Shown piece by piece: positions 42,724-51,656 of a stretch of 53,074 bases of DNA. The translations under genes and the position numbers were made by a program. The stretch's first letter is position 1. Each line of letters opens with the position of its first letter. Below the pieces are notes generated by a model. The model searched no databases. It had not been told where the DNA came from and saw only the letters and a program-made list of their open reading frames with translations. Source of the stretch: Acidobacteria bacterium 13_1_20CM_3_53_8 (GTDB lineage: Bacteria > Acidobacteriota > Blastocatellia > Pyrinomonadales > Pyrinomonadaceae). The stretch spans positions 40,535 through 93,608 of the forward strand of contig MNJR01000136.1 in the NCBI GenBank assembly GCA_001920415.1. The letters run 5' to 3'.

Positions 42724-42960
42724 ATGAGCGATGTGCTATCACCACAAAAAACAGGGCGCGGCTGGATCATGGAAGTCCCGCCAGAGATGGCGGAAGTAAT
42801 GGGCGTTGACAGAGGCTCCATCATCATTATGTATCCGCATGAAGGCGGCATGAGCTACGAAATTCTGCCGCCACTCTCGCCCGACATGCAGGCTTCAGTT
42901 TTAGAAACTTGTGAACAGTTCAAAGAAGCCTTCGCGGAGATGAAACGGCTTGGCGACTGA
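42724..42960 (+). CDS. probable antitoxin for the Doc-like protein
   Basis: The 78-residue protein opens MSDVLSPQKTGRGWIMEVPPEMAEVMGVDRGSIIIMY, a swapped-hairpin-like (AbrB/MazE/Phd type) N-terminus, then a helical C-terminal part (QASVLETCEQFKEAFAEMKRLGD). AAGGAG lies nine bases before the ATG. It is directly upstream of and almost overlapping the Doc-family gene, the usual order for an antitoxin. I do not know a precise family name. Confidence 0.72.
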   Translation: MSDVLSPQKTGRGWIMEVPPEMAEVMGVDRGSIIIMYPHEGGMSYEILPPLSPDMQASVLETCEQFKEAFAEMKRLGD

Positions 42961-42964
42961 ACTG

Positions 42965-43351
42965 ATGCGCTACATCACCTATGCGGAGGCGGTCTTAATT
43001 CATGTCGTCATCATGCGCTACTTCGGCGAATCTCACTTCGGTGTAGATGATCGCGCTCTGATTGAGTCCGCACTCGCGCGCCCGAAGCACGCTGCCGTTT
43101 ATGAAAATGCGGACATTATCCGGCAAGCTGCGACGCTCTGCTTTGGGTTAATTAAGAATCACCCTTGGGTCGGCGGCAATAAAAGAACGGCGACCGTAAT
43201 CATGCGCGAATTTCTCCGGCTCAATCGTTACAAGCTCTCTGCCTCGAATGCGGAAACTCTTGAGCTTGTTCTGGCGGTTGAAGCAGACCAGTGGAAAGTT
43301 GATGAAGTAGAAAGTTGGCTGCGCCAGCATACAACTCAGTTTGAAACTTAA
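42965..43351 (+). CDS. Doc/Fic-fold protein with altered active site
   Basis: About 128 residues (numbering from ATG 42965; a TTG at 42950 is an alternative start). The opening MRYITYAEAVLIH and the SHFGVDDRALIESALARP segment match Doc toxins. The Fic motif reads H66-P-W-V-G70-G-N-K-R-T-A. In Doc and Fic proteins the position of Gly70 is Asp or Glu, which binds Mg2+ with ATP. The catalytic His66 and the anion-binding NKR are kept. The enzyme may therefore be inactive or altered. It is paired with the antitoxin-like gene just upstream. Confidence 0.85.
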   Translation: MRYITYAEAVLIHVVIMRYFGESHFGVDDRALIESALARPKHAAVYENADIIRQAATLCFGLIKNHPWVGGNKRTATVIMREFLRLNRYKLSASNAETLELVLAVEADQWKVDEVESWLRQHTTQFET

Positions 43352-43357
43352 TACATG

Positions 43358-43421
43358 ACACTCTAGCAATCTCATCAGACAGCAGAAATGAAAAGCAGAC
43401 TCGAATTGAACTGGGCGGGCA
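43358..43421 (+). repeat. direct repeat, copy 2 (mazF remnant plus mod start)
   Basis: The counterpart of 42615-42677. The first 28 bases are a degenerate copy of the 3' end of mazF (ACACTCT-GCAATCTCAT), and the last 34 are the true 5' end of mod. The two copies bracket a roughly 680-base cassette that contains just the antitoxin-like/Doc pair. Confidence 0.93.
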
Positions 43422-45052
43422 AGCACGACGGCTACGCGCTGATACGGGATGAAGAGACGGGTGCGCCCGTGCAAGTGCTGTATGAGGAAGTGCAGCCGCG
43501 ATTGCTCATTGAAGCCGGAAGGTACGGCGACGAAGAGGCGGATAACATTCTCATCAGTGGCGAGAATCTGTACGCGCTCAAGACGCTGGTGAAGAGCGGC
43601 TATGCGGGACAGATCAAGTGCATCTACATTGATCCGCCGTTTAATACAGGACAGGCTTTTGAGCATTATGACGATGCGCTGGAACATTCTCTGTGGTTGA
43701 CGATGATGCGCGACCGTATTGATCTTTTGCACGACCTGTTACATGAAGAAGGAGCAATCTTTATTCATATTGACGATACACATCTCGCTAATCTCATCAT
43801 ACTAACTGACGAAATATTTGGGCGCGAGAATAGAGTTTCAATAGTTACCTTTAAGCAAGGTTCGGCAACTGGACATAAAGCCATTAACCCTGGGGTTGTG
43901 AATACCTCAAATTTCATTGTCGTATATGCCAAGGATAAATCTCAGTGGAAGTTTAATCGCGTGTTCACTGGACGCGAGCGAGATAAAAGGTACGGGCAGT
44001 TTATTGTTAACCTTAACCAACCGTATGACCAATGGCAGTTCACTACTCTAAGTAAAGCATTTGCTGCTTCGTTAGGGTTACCGGAGAAGAAAGCCAAGAA
44101 AGTAGAAGACTACGAAACCAAATTAGATGATTTCGTCCTACACAATGCTAATAACGTAGTTCAGCTTGCTAGACCTGATTATGAAGGTGTCAGTGCTGAA
44201 GCTAGAAAGTTGATTGACCAATCCAAAGATCGCCCTAATAAGATAATGTGCCTTCAGCGAGAAAAATACTCTGATATCTATTTAGTTGGAGGGCAGCGAA
44301 TATTATTTTATTCAGACAAGCTAAAATTGATTGATGGTCAATACATTGCCGGCGAACCACTAACGTCAATTTGGAGCGACATACTCTCTAACAATCTTCA
44401 TACGGAAGGCGGCGTTGATTTCCCCAAGGGTAAAAAGCCAGAGGGGCTAGTAAAAAGAATTTTGGAGCTTGCCACTAGCGAGGGCGATTGCACTCTCGAT
44501 TGTTTTGCTGGCTCTGGTACGACGGGGGCAGTGGCGCACAAAATGAACCGCCGTTGGGTTTTGGTTGAAGCTAACAAACAATCCAGCACTCATATTCTTC
44601 CGCGCTTACAAAGTGTAGTAGCTGGCACTGATAATACTGGAATTACTAAAGCCATGAATTGGCAGGGTGGTGGGGGCTTCCGCTCGTACACGCTCGGCAA
44701 ATCCTTAATCGAGAGAGACGCCGAGACAGGCGTCTGGCGATTGAGCTACACCAACGGGCGACTCATCGAAGCCGTCTGTTTGCAGGAAGGTTTCAAGCTG
44801 CTGGGGCGCGGCATACGTCATGGCGTGCGCGGTCGCCATTACGCGCACATCACCGATTGCATCGTCACGCAACCTTATGTTGACGCGCTCGCCTCCGAAC
44901 TCGACGAAGACGAAGCGCTCACCATCTATTGCATGAAAGCCAAACGCAAGCTCTCGCTGCCCGACGGCTTGCAACTCAAGCACATCCCGCGCGACCTGCT
45001 GCCGACGACGAACGGCGCACGCGGGCCAAAGCGTGACCGCCAAATCGCTTAA
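43388..45052 (+). CDS. mod: type III restriction-modification methyltransferase (Mod)
   Basis: The 554-residue beta-class amino-methyltransferase (catalytic motif before the AdoMet motif) has DPPFNTG at 82-88, the target-recognition region at about 135-355, and the AdoMet-binding DCFAGSGTTGAV at about 371-382. Beta-class N6-adenine enzymes modify the DNA target recognised by the complex. The target-recognition part (about 43810-44450) is visibly more AT-rich than its flanks, a sign of domain exchange. The first 34 bases are duplicated 744 bases upstream. The stop is 41 bases before the antitoxin gene. Confidence 0.93.
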   Translation: MKSRLELNWAGKHDGYALIRDEETGAPVQVLYEEVQPRLLIEAGRYGDEEADNILISGENLYALKTLVKSGYAGQIKCIYIDPPFNTGQAFEHYDDALEHSLWLTMMRDRIDLLHDLLHEEGAIFIHIDDTHLANLIILTDEIFGRENRVSIVTFKQGSATGHKAINPGVVNTSNFIVVYAKDKSQWKFNRVFTGRERDKRYGQFIVNLNQPYDQWQFTTLSKAFAASLGLPEKKAKKVEDYETKLDDFVLHNANNVVQLARPDYEGVSAEARKLIDQSKDRPNKIMCLQREKYSDIYLVGGQRILFYSDKLKLIDGQYIAGEPLTSIWSDILSNNLHTEGGVDFPKGKKPEGLVKRILELATSEGDCTLDCFAGSGTTGAVAHKMNRRWVLVEANKQSSTHILPRLQSVVAGTDNTGITKAMNWQGGGGFRSYTLGKSLIERDAETGVWRLSYTNGRLIEAVCLQEGFKLLGRGIRHGVRGRHYAHITDCIVTQPYVDALASELDEDEALTIYCMKAKRKLSLPDGLQLKHIPRDLLPTTNGARGPKRDRQIA

Positions 45053-45093
45053 GGTTATTGCCTGAAACCTATGCCGGAAAGTTATAATGCCTT

Positions 45094-45348
45094 ATGAGTT
45101 CAACAGACCTAAACCACGTCACACGCTTGGCCGAACAACTCTCGCCCGAAGAACAACTGCGACTCGTTGAACATCTTGCTCGTGGCTTACGCCGTCACAG
45201 TGACGACCCACATCAACGCACGCCGCAGAGTTTGCGCGGCATCTGGCGTGATGCGCTCCCGCCGGATGCTGATACAGAGGTGGCAATTCGTGAGGTACGC
45301 AACGAGTGGGAAAAGGAGTTGAAGGATTTGGAGCGCGAGCAATCGTGA
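45094..45348 (+). CDS. small antitoxin-like protein
   Basis: The protein has 84 residues with the opening STDLNHVTRLAEQLSPEEQLRLVEHLARGLRR, helical. The start resembles antitoxins of the DUF2281/RelB-like kind that accompany PIN toxins. Its stop overlaps the start of the PIN gene by four bases (GTGA), the usual coupling of an antitoxin and its toxin. It lies between mod and res. Confidence 0.75.
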   Translation: MSSTDLNHVTRLAEQLSPEEQLRLVEHLARGLRRHSDDPHQRTPQSLRGIWRDALPPDADTEVAIREVRNEWEKELKDLEREQS

Positions 45349-45737
45349 AGCATTACGTTACGGATACACATGCGCTTCTCTGGTATCTTACTGACTCGCC
45401 GCTTCTATCGAAGGCAGCAAGCGCGGCGTTTGACGAAGCAGACGCTGGACACGCCTTGATTTACATTCCGGCAATTGTCGCGGCGGAGCTTTATTTCGTC
45501 ATTGCCAAGCTGAAGCTGCCGCTCGACTTCGCTGCCGAAATCAACCGTTTGCGCCAGAGCGGACAATTTGAGTTTGTGCCCTTTACGGTGGACGACACGC
45601 TCGACTTTAAGACAGACGAAATAGTTCCCGAAATGCACGACCGCATTATCGTCGGCGTCGCGCGCAGGCTAAACGCCGCATGCTTGACGCGCGATCCAGC
45701 GATTGCCACAAGTCGCCTTGCGCCTGTGGTTTGGTGA
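45345..45737 (+). CDS. PIN-domain (VapC-like) ribonuclease
   Basis: About 130 residues. The PIN acidic residues are all visible: Asp in YVTDTHALLWYL, Glu in AAELYFVIAKL, Asp in MHDRIIVGVARRL, Asp in CLTRDPAIATS. PIN toxins cleave tRNA or rRNA. The start is the GTG overlapping the antitoxin stop. The position between mod (43388-45052) and res (45750-48125) with the same orientation and only 12 bases to res is the unusual part. Confidence 0.88.
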   Translation: MKHYVTDTHALLWYLTDSPLLSKAASAAFDEADAGHALIYIPAIVAAELYFVIAKLKLPLDFAAEINRLRQSGQFEFVPFTVDDTLDFKTDEIVPEMHDRIIVGVARRLNAACLTRDPAIATSRLAPVVW

Positions 45738-45749
45738 ACCGAGAGCGCG

Positions 45750-48125
45750 ATGGAGAGAGGCCAAATGAATGTCGTCAATCAAATCACGCAAGACCTCGCT
45801 TTGCGGACACCGCAGAAGGCTGCACTAAAGTCGCTTGACGCGCTGCTCGCAGACCTTCCCGACTTACGCGCATCATTGTTGGAGATTGAAGCGGAAGTAG
45901 CTGGGCGCGGCGGCTTCGAGCGGTTCGATACGCAGTTTCCCTCGTTCGGCTTTCACATCGCTACCGCAGTCGGCAAGACGCGCTTGATGGGCGCTGTGAT
46001 AGCTTACCTGCACAAGACGCGCGGCTGGCGCAACTTCTTCATCCTCACCAAAGGCAGCACGGTTTATGAAAAGACCATCGCCAACTTCCGGCGCGGCAAT
46101 CCGAAATATGCTCTTGAAGGTTATACGGAGATGCCGCCCTTTGAACTCATCACAGGCGACGACTACGAACGCGAATCGGTCGGCAATCACTTGCGCGGTC
46201 TGCCTTCAATCATCGGCGACAATTACATCAACATTCTCGTCTTTAACGTCGAAAAGACCTTCAGCAACAAGAACGAGCAACGCCGCTTTCACGGCGGCAA
46301 GAGCGGCACGAGTGAAACACTAGGCGACAGTATGGCGAACCTGCTCGCCAAGCTTCCAGACCTCGTGCTGCTCATGGATGAATCGCACCGCTACCGCGCA
46401 GACGCTTCCATGCAAGCAGTCAACGCGCTCAAGCCTCTACTAGGTTTAGAGTTCACTGCCACACCTATCGGCAAGAACATCATCTACCGCTACGACTTGG
46501 GGCAAGCAATCCGCGACGCTTCAACACACTTGGCAGACCCGTCAAAGCCTTCAGGCTTCATCAAGATTCCGGTCATCTTAGGTCGCCGCGACATGCACGC
46601 CGGAGAATTTGAGCGGGCGCAACTACAAGACGGCGTGGCTCGCCATCGTCGCAAGAAGACTCTGCTCGAAGCCTACTGCGAAAACTATCAACTGCCGCGC
46701 CTGTTGCCTATCGTCCTCGTCAGCACGAAGGACATCAACCACGCCGGAGAAGTGCGCACATATATCGAATCCGAGCAATTTTTTGGAGGCGAGTACAAAG
46801 GCAAAACTATCGTCACACACTCACGTACCGGCGAACTAAGTGAAGGTGATATAACCGGCTTGCTCAAACTCGAAGACCCGACGAACGATAAAGAGATAGT
46901 GATTCACGTTAACAAGCTCAAAGAGGGCTGGGACGTGAAGAACGTCTACACGATCATCCCGTTGCGCGCCGCAAAATCCGACATCCTGACCGAGCAGACC
47001 ATAGGGCGCGGAATGCGTCTTCCCTTCGGCGTGCAGACTGGCGATGAGGATTTAGACACGCTTGAAATCGCTGCACATGACCATTTCGCCGCTATCGTCC
47101 GTGACGCGCAGGCCAACGCTGCAAAGTTCGGTGTCCCGATTCGCACGAAAGAGATTAAGGAAAGGGACAAGGCCGAAACAGAAAAGCGCACAATCGAGCC
47201 GTTGACAGATTCGCCCTATCTTATCAAAATTCCGAAACTTGCTACTCACTACAATACTACCGGACGCCTGAAAGATTTTGAGATTGAGCCAAGTCGCGCG
47301 TTCGGCGAAGTGGCGCAAACACTCGTCGGCACAATTCTCGGCGGCACGGAGCAACGCACCTTCGACGTTCCAGCTTACGAAATGAGCGAAGACCCTTTGC
47401 GTTATCTCAACCGCACAGTCTTTGACGAAGCGGACAGCATCAGTTCCAGCGACGAAAGCGATATGAAACTCGTGCCGAAATTGATTCAACGCTACATGAA
47501 AAAGCTCAGCGCAGACTCGACTAAATGGAAAAACATCGTGCAGGCGCACGCGCTGGAGATTGTCGCTGACCTTGTGGATCAGATTGACGAGAACGTCGTC
47601 GCTGAAACGCACATCATCTATCAGCCAACCGGCGAAACCCTAGCGTGGCGTTCATGGACGAAGAGCGTGCCGAAAGGTTATGTTGCGCCGCACTACAAGG
47701 ACGCGCCCGACGATAGTTGCAAGAAATGTTTGTTGACGGGATATGAAAAGACCATCTACCCTGAAGCAGAGTTTGATTCAAAACAGGAGAAATGGCTCGC
47801 AGACATCCTCGAACGTGAGCCGAAGATCAAGCGCTGGGCGCGCATTCCCATCGGGCAAATGCCAATCTTCTATGCTGCGGGCGACTATAACCCTGACTTC
47901 ATTGCCGACGACGGCAAAACGCTTTACCTTCTGGAAGTGAAAAGCGCCGACGAACTAAAAGATGAAACAGTACAGCGCAAGGCGAAAGCGGCCCAAGCGT
48001 GGTGCAAAGCTGCACCGCTTATCGGTAAGCGTAAGTGGATATACAAACTCCTTCCGCATGACTCCATTCACCAGACAGACAGTTTTGACGGCATAATAAG
48101 TAAGGAATACAAGTTAGAGATTTAA
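45750..48125 (+). CDS. res: type III restriction endonuclease, Res subunit (SF2 helicase-nuclease)
   Basis: The protein has 791 residues. Helicase motif I is ATAVGKT (71-77), motif II is M-D210-E-S-H, motif III is FTATP, and motif VI is QTIGRGMRLP. A C-terminal PD-(D/E)xK nuclease has P715-D716 and E729-V-K731 (NPDFIADDGKTLYLLEVK). This is the layout of type III Res, which with Mod forms an ATP-driven restriction complex. An in-frame ATG at 45765 (MNVVNQIT) is an alternative start. The gene follows the PIN toxin by 12 bases. Confidence 0.92.
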   Translation: MERGQMNVVNQITQDLALRTPQKAALKSLDALLADLPDLRASLLEIEAEVAGRGGFERFDTQFPSFGFHIATAVGKTRLMGAVIAYLHKTRGWRNFFILTKGSTVYEKTIANFRRGNPKYALEGYTEMPPFELITGDDYERESVGNHLRGLPSIIGDNYINILVFNVEKTFSNKNEQRRFHGGKSGTSETLGDSMANLLAKLPDLVLLMDESHRYRADASMQAVNALKPLLGLEFTATPIGKNIIYRYDLGQAIRDASTHLADPSKPSGFIKIPVILGRRDMHAGEFERAQLQDGVARHRRKKTLLEAYCENYQLPRLLPIVLVSTKDINHAGEVRTYIESEQFFGGEYKGKTIVTHSRTGELSEGDITGLLKLEDPTNDKEIVIHVNKLKEGWDVKNVYTIIPLRAAKSDILTEQTIGRGMRLPFGVQTGDEDLDTLEIAAHDHFAAIVRDAQANAAKFGVPIRTKEIKERDKAETEKRTIEPLTDSPYLIKIPKLATHYNTTGRLKDFEIEPSRAFGEVAQTLVGTILGGTEQRTFDVPAYEMSEDPLRYLNRTVFDEADSISSSDESDMKLVPKLIQRYMKKLSADSTKWKNIVQAHALEIVADLVDQIDENVVAETHIIYQPTGETLAWRSWTKSVPKGYVAPHYKDAPDDSCKKCLLTGYEKTIYPEAEFDSKQEKWLADILEREPKIKRWARIPIGQMPIFYAAGDYNPDFIADDGKTLYLLEVKSADELKDETVQRKAKAAQAWCKAAPLIGKRKWIYKLLPHDSIHQTDSFDGIISKEYKLEI

Positions 48126-48352
48126 ATCCGATGCGAAGCCTCACATTCTTGATGTTGAAGTTCGTATCTGCGGCACGGAAAATATACATTCCCATCGCGT
48201 CAATTCACTCTGGCTTGGCAGCCTTAATCTTGTCTTCCGCTTTGCTTCCCTTGAACTCTAACTTATACATTCTGCCACCCGCTTAGCGGCACGGGTCGTA
48301 CCGTTCAGCTTGGCGAGTGACTTCGCCGCCATTGCGATTCCTGGAGCTTAAG

Positions 48353-51085
48353 CTAAAGCGATGAAGGCTCATAGGTGATGCTTTGTATAGTGTTCCACCC
48401 GGCCAGTCTTTTGAAGAAATCCTCCTTCGAGACACCCAGAGTCTGGAACAGATCGTCCGTCAGCGTTGTAGTCGGGTATATCCAGGAACCGGATTTGGAT
48501 GCATCATCGCTCCCGCCGAAAATAACGTAAATATTCCATTCATTGTGCCCAACGCTCTCCGTGTAGACAGCCTGCGAGGGCACATTTATGTAATAGGTTT
48601 CCCACCCGATACGATTTCCACCCGCCAAGTAGTAAGGCCTGGAATCATCTGCACTGTTCCACACCATAATCTTGAAGCGCGCCGGGATAATCATCTTGTA
48701 GAAGTCTAGCCTGTAGGCATTCTGCGTAGCTGTAAGATCAAGCAGAGCCGACGGGTCGGAATCACCAGATGCGCTGTTTGTGAATTCCGGCGGCCACGTC
48801 CATGCAGCGTTGGCAAGGCTGTTGACGAATGGAAGTTTGAACGCGTCTTGCAGCACGATCACCTCGTTCTGATTATTATTGGCGATGCTGGTTTCGTATT
48901 CGTGCTCTATAGTTGGCTCGTACTCGGTGAGCATCACCTCTTGAGGCGGCGTGTTAGCGCTAGTTGAAGAGAGCGCAGTTCCGAATAGCGACGCAGTCAT
49001 TGCCAGCGCCCCCTGTGCCTCTTTCTCCTCCGGTATTACGGAAGCACCGCAAATCAATGAGTCTGCTATCTCGCCAATCCAGAAAAGGGCGGCGGAACTC
49101 TGCTGGCTTTGGACATCGCTGTCAACGTTATTGATGACAGTAGACACTTCACCCGTCTGCAAATCTTCAAGGTCTTGAGCGAACGTGTTCATGTTGTGAA
49201 TCAGATTCATAACATCGTCAACGCAGCCGCACTCTTCTGCGAGCGCCGCTTTCATCGCAGCCCAATCCGAAGCCGGAGCGCCCGGCATGGGCGGGATGGA
49301 ATCGCCGTTGGCCTCGTTCAGTATAGTTTGATAGTTTGCAAAATCGCCTGCCTTGTTCAGATTCAGAAACTCCGCCCTGATGTCTCCCTGAGACGCCGAA
49401 TCAAGACAGTAGCTAGCGTAGGCGTACATGAAATCTTGCGTGAGCGCTGCGGTGACCGTAGACCAATCCGTAGCAGAGTAGTCTGGATCAACCGTCAGCC
49501 CCTGCAACTGTTTCAGGAGCGCTACGAAATCATCGTTGTCAAGGCACTTGTAGCAGCTCCTAATATCATTCTGCGAGCAAGGCGATTGGTCGTTACACCA
49601 CACGCAATCTGAAACCTTCGCTTGAATCGTCTGGTAGAGTTCATTGCTGATGAATTGATAAATTGCCGGTTGGTCACCCGTGGTGAACGATTCTTGAGCG
49701 TACGGGAAAGGCGTCGCAGGCGCGTCGGCAATAAGGTTCAACCCCCAGCCGTTCACAACAGTAGAAACCTGCCAAACGCACAGAAGCTCTGAGCCATTCC
49801 ACTTGAACACGCCCATTGCCGCGCCGGACGCAGCCAGAGCTATGATCTCATCATCACCGTCGCCATCCACATCCGCACAGAAAAACTGGTCGCTGTTTTT
49901 GAGCGTCCAAGAGCTACTATTCTCGCCAGCGGCTACTGCGTTTACGCTGTAGCCTTGATCTAAGGCCAGATGGTTATCGCTATCCCACTGAAAGACAGAT
50001 ATGCGAGGCTCCTGTGTGCCGCCTAGGAATCCTTCAGGATTAAAGATAACTATATGGTTAGAACTTTGCCCTCCATCTGTGAAGCGCGGAAAAAGAGGAG
50101 TGTTGACTGCGCCCGGCAATCCTTGAGTGCCTATACATTCAATCTCACTGTTACTCCACCTGAACACACCTATCACTCCGCCCACAGGAATGGTAGCGTC
50201 AGTCACTGTAACGACAGCAACGATCTCATCTGCGCCATCTCCGTCAACGTCCGCGCAATAGAACCTATCGCCCGCGCCGAGCGTCCATGTGACCGCGCCG
50301 TTCACGCTCCCGCCCCCAGACCAGACCACTTCAAGTTTCCCTATCCATTGCAGCGCCGCAAAAAGCGCCATAGAAGGATTCCATCTCATAACAGAATGCG
50401 AAAGGCCTGTCATGTTCACACCGAAATATTGATCGTCCGGTACGAGTTCCATAGGTGATAGCCCTTCAAAAACCTCTCCCGTCGCCTGCCATATGCAACA
50501 GAGATTACCGGAAGTCGTAGCGTCTTCCATCCAATCCAGCACTCCGATTCTCCTAAATAGCCGATCAAAAATAACGAAGCCCGTCTCGCCACCAACAGCA
50601 AGTGATATGGGCGTAAGGCTGGTAGCGCCGGGCGTCATGACCCAACTGGACGCCGACCCGTAGCCCGGAATTTCCTGTGTGCTAAACCATACGCACTGCA
50701 ACTCTGTGCCTGTCCACTTCAGCACACCCAAGCTAGAGGTGTTCGGATTGAATATGACGACCTCGCTCCCCGAGCTACTCAAATCTATGTTCGCGACGAA
50801 AATTTGATCGTCTGCGCTCAGCGTCCAGCTAGAAGTTGGGCCACTCACAACGTTCTTGCTCGTCCACATGGTGACGACTTGCCCCCACGTCGTGTCGCTA
50901 AGTGATGAAGAGAGATCACCGTATTTGAAATATGAAAAGATGAGCAGAAATGTGCCGTCGTCACTGAGCGTGATGATCTCTTCGCGCTCGTCGCCGTCAA
51001 TATCACCAACCGCATAGTTATTAATTAGAGTGGACTTGAGCAACTGCCAAGGTATACTGGCTGGCATGGTCTGATAGTTTTTCAT
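48353..51085 (-). CDS. large FG-GAP/VCBS-like protein without signal peptide
   Basis: The protein has 910 residues. The N-terminal half is a beta-propeller-like region of about 60-residue units, three of which hold a calcium-type DxDGDxxDE loop: VGDIDGDEREEI (residue 28), CADVDGDGADEI and CADVDGDGDDEI. Around residue 490 there is a Cys-rich segment (SDCVWCNDQSPCSQNDIRSC), then a helical region (CGCVDDVMNLIHNMN) and an aromatic-rich C-terminal region with a NEWNIYVIFGG segment. There is no signal peptide or membrane segment. AAAGGAG lies five bases before the ATG. The family of the C-terminal half is unknown to me. Confidence 0.8.
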   Translation of the reverse strand: MKNYQTMPASIPWQLLKSTLINNYAVGDIDGDEREEIITLSDDGTFLLIFSYFKYGDLSSSLSDTTWGQVVTMWTSKNVVSGPTSSWTLSADDQIFVANIDLSSSGSEVVIFNPNTSSLGVLKWTGTELQCVWFSTQEIPGYGSASSWVMTPGATSLTPISLAVGGETGFVIFDRLFRRIGVLDWMEDATTSGNLCCIWQATGEVFEGLSPMELVPDDQYFGVNMTGLSHSVMRWNPSMALFAALQWIGKLEVVWSGGGSVNGAVTWTLGAGDRFYCADVDGDGADEIVAVVTVTDATIPVGGVIGVFRWSNSEIECIGTQGLPGAVNTPLFPRFTDGGQSSNHIVIFNPEGFLGGTQEPRISVFQWDSDNHLALDQGYSVNAVAAGENSSSWTLKNSDQFFCADVDGDGDDEIIALAASGAAMGVFKWNGSELLCVWQVSTVVNGWGLNLIADAPATPFPYAQESFTTGDQPAIYQFISNELYQTIQAKVSDCVWCNDQSPCSQNDIRSCYKCLDNDDFVALLKQLQGLTVDPDYSATDWSTVTAALTQDFMYAYASYCLDSASQGDIRAEFLNLNKAGDFANYQTILNEANGDSIPPMPGAPASDWAAMKAALAEECGCVDDVMNLIHNMNTFAQDLEDLQTGEVSTVINNVDSDVQSQQSSAALFWIGEIADSLICGASVIPEEKEAQGALAMTASLFGTALSSTSANTPPQEVMLTEYEPTIEHEYETSIANNNQNEVIVLQDAFKLPFVNSLANAAWTWPPEFTNSASGDSDPSALLDLTATQNAYRLDFYKMIIPARFKIMVWNSADDSRPYYLAGGNRIGWETYYINVPSQAVYTESVGHNEWNIYVIFGGSDDASKSGSWIYPTTTLTDDLFQTLGVSKEDFFKRLAGWNTIQSITYEPSSL

Positions 51086-51283
51086 CGCTTCTCCTTTGTA
51101 TGAGAAATGTAAGAGTAGCCCGCGTAAAGTTAAGGAATTTTATCTGGATACAAACGGCTGGCGCAACTCTTATAGAGCTAAAGCAGCGCTATTTTTAAGT
51201 TGAAAGATTTGGTAATGCAAGAAATTTAAGGCAAGCCTTCGCCGCAAGTATATAATCTCTATTACGGCTAGCGCACTCTCGCT

Positions 51284-51655
51284 TCAATTGCCATCCCAGC
51301 GCCGGGCTACTTCAAGGTCATCAATGCAGATGCTTTTCAGTGTGAGGCGGTCTGCGGGCGGACAGCAATCCTTCTCCCACAAATATGTAGCTAAGGATCG
51401 CTCGGCGCATTCCACCCAGAACAAGCTTTCGGGCGAGAGGCGACGCCGCATCCTTTGTTCAACTATCTTCACTGCCTCTGCGGTGAATTCGACAACTACC
51501 AAATGCTCCACGTCCGAAGGCTCATACACGATGAAGTGATAATCTCCCGGCGCGCTTAAGTTAATCTCCTCTAAATCGGACGAGCGAACGATGCAATACC
51601 CATTCTCCGTTATAACTTCGACGGGAATGCGTAGGGCGCTGTTGGCTTCATACAT
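51284..51655 (-). CDS. small hypothetical protein coupled to APC permease
   Basis: About 123 residues. The chosen ATG at 51655 lies one base after the stop of the permease gene (TGAGATG), suggesting translational coupling. The protein opens MYEANSALRIPVEVITENGYCI and has five Cys, including CC in KDCCPPADRL. No family is recognised. Confidence 0.65.
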   Translation of the reverse strand: MYEANSALRIPVEVITENGYCIVRSSDLEEINLSAPGDYHFIVYEPSDVEHLVVVEFTAEAVKIVEQRMRRRLSPESLFWVECAERSLATYLWEKDCCPPADRLTLKSICIDDLEVARRWDGN

Positions 51656-51656
51656 C

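Noticed and set aside
48205-48332. Two tiny minus-strand frames of 24 and 21 residues between res and the FG-GAP-like gene
   Set aside because: Too short, no homology recognised and only a weak ribosome site; the basic peptides could be chance or remnants. The stretch 48126-48352 is otherwise empty.
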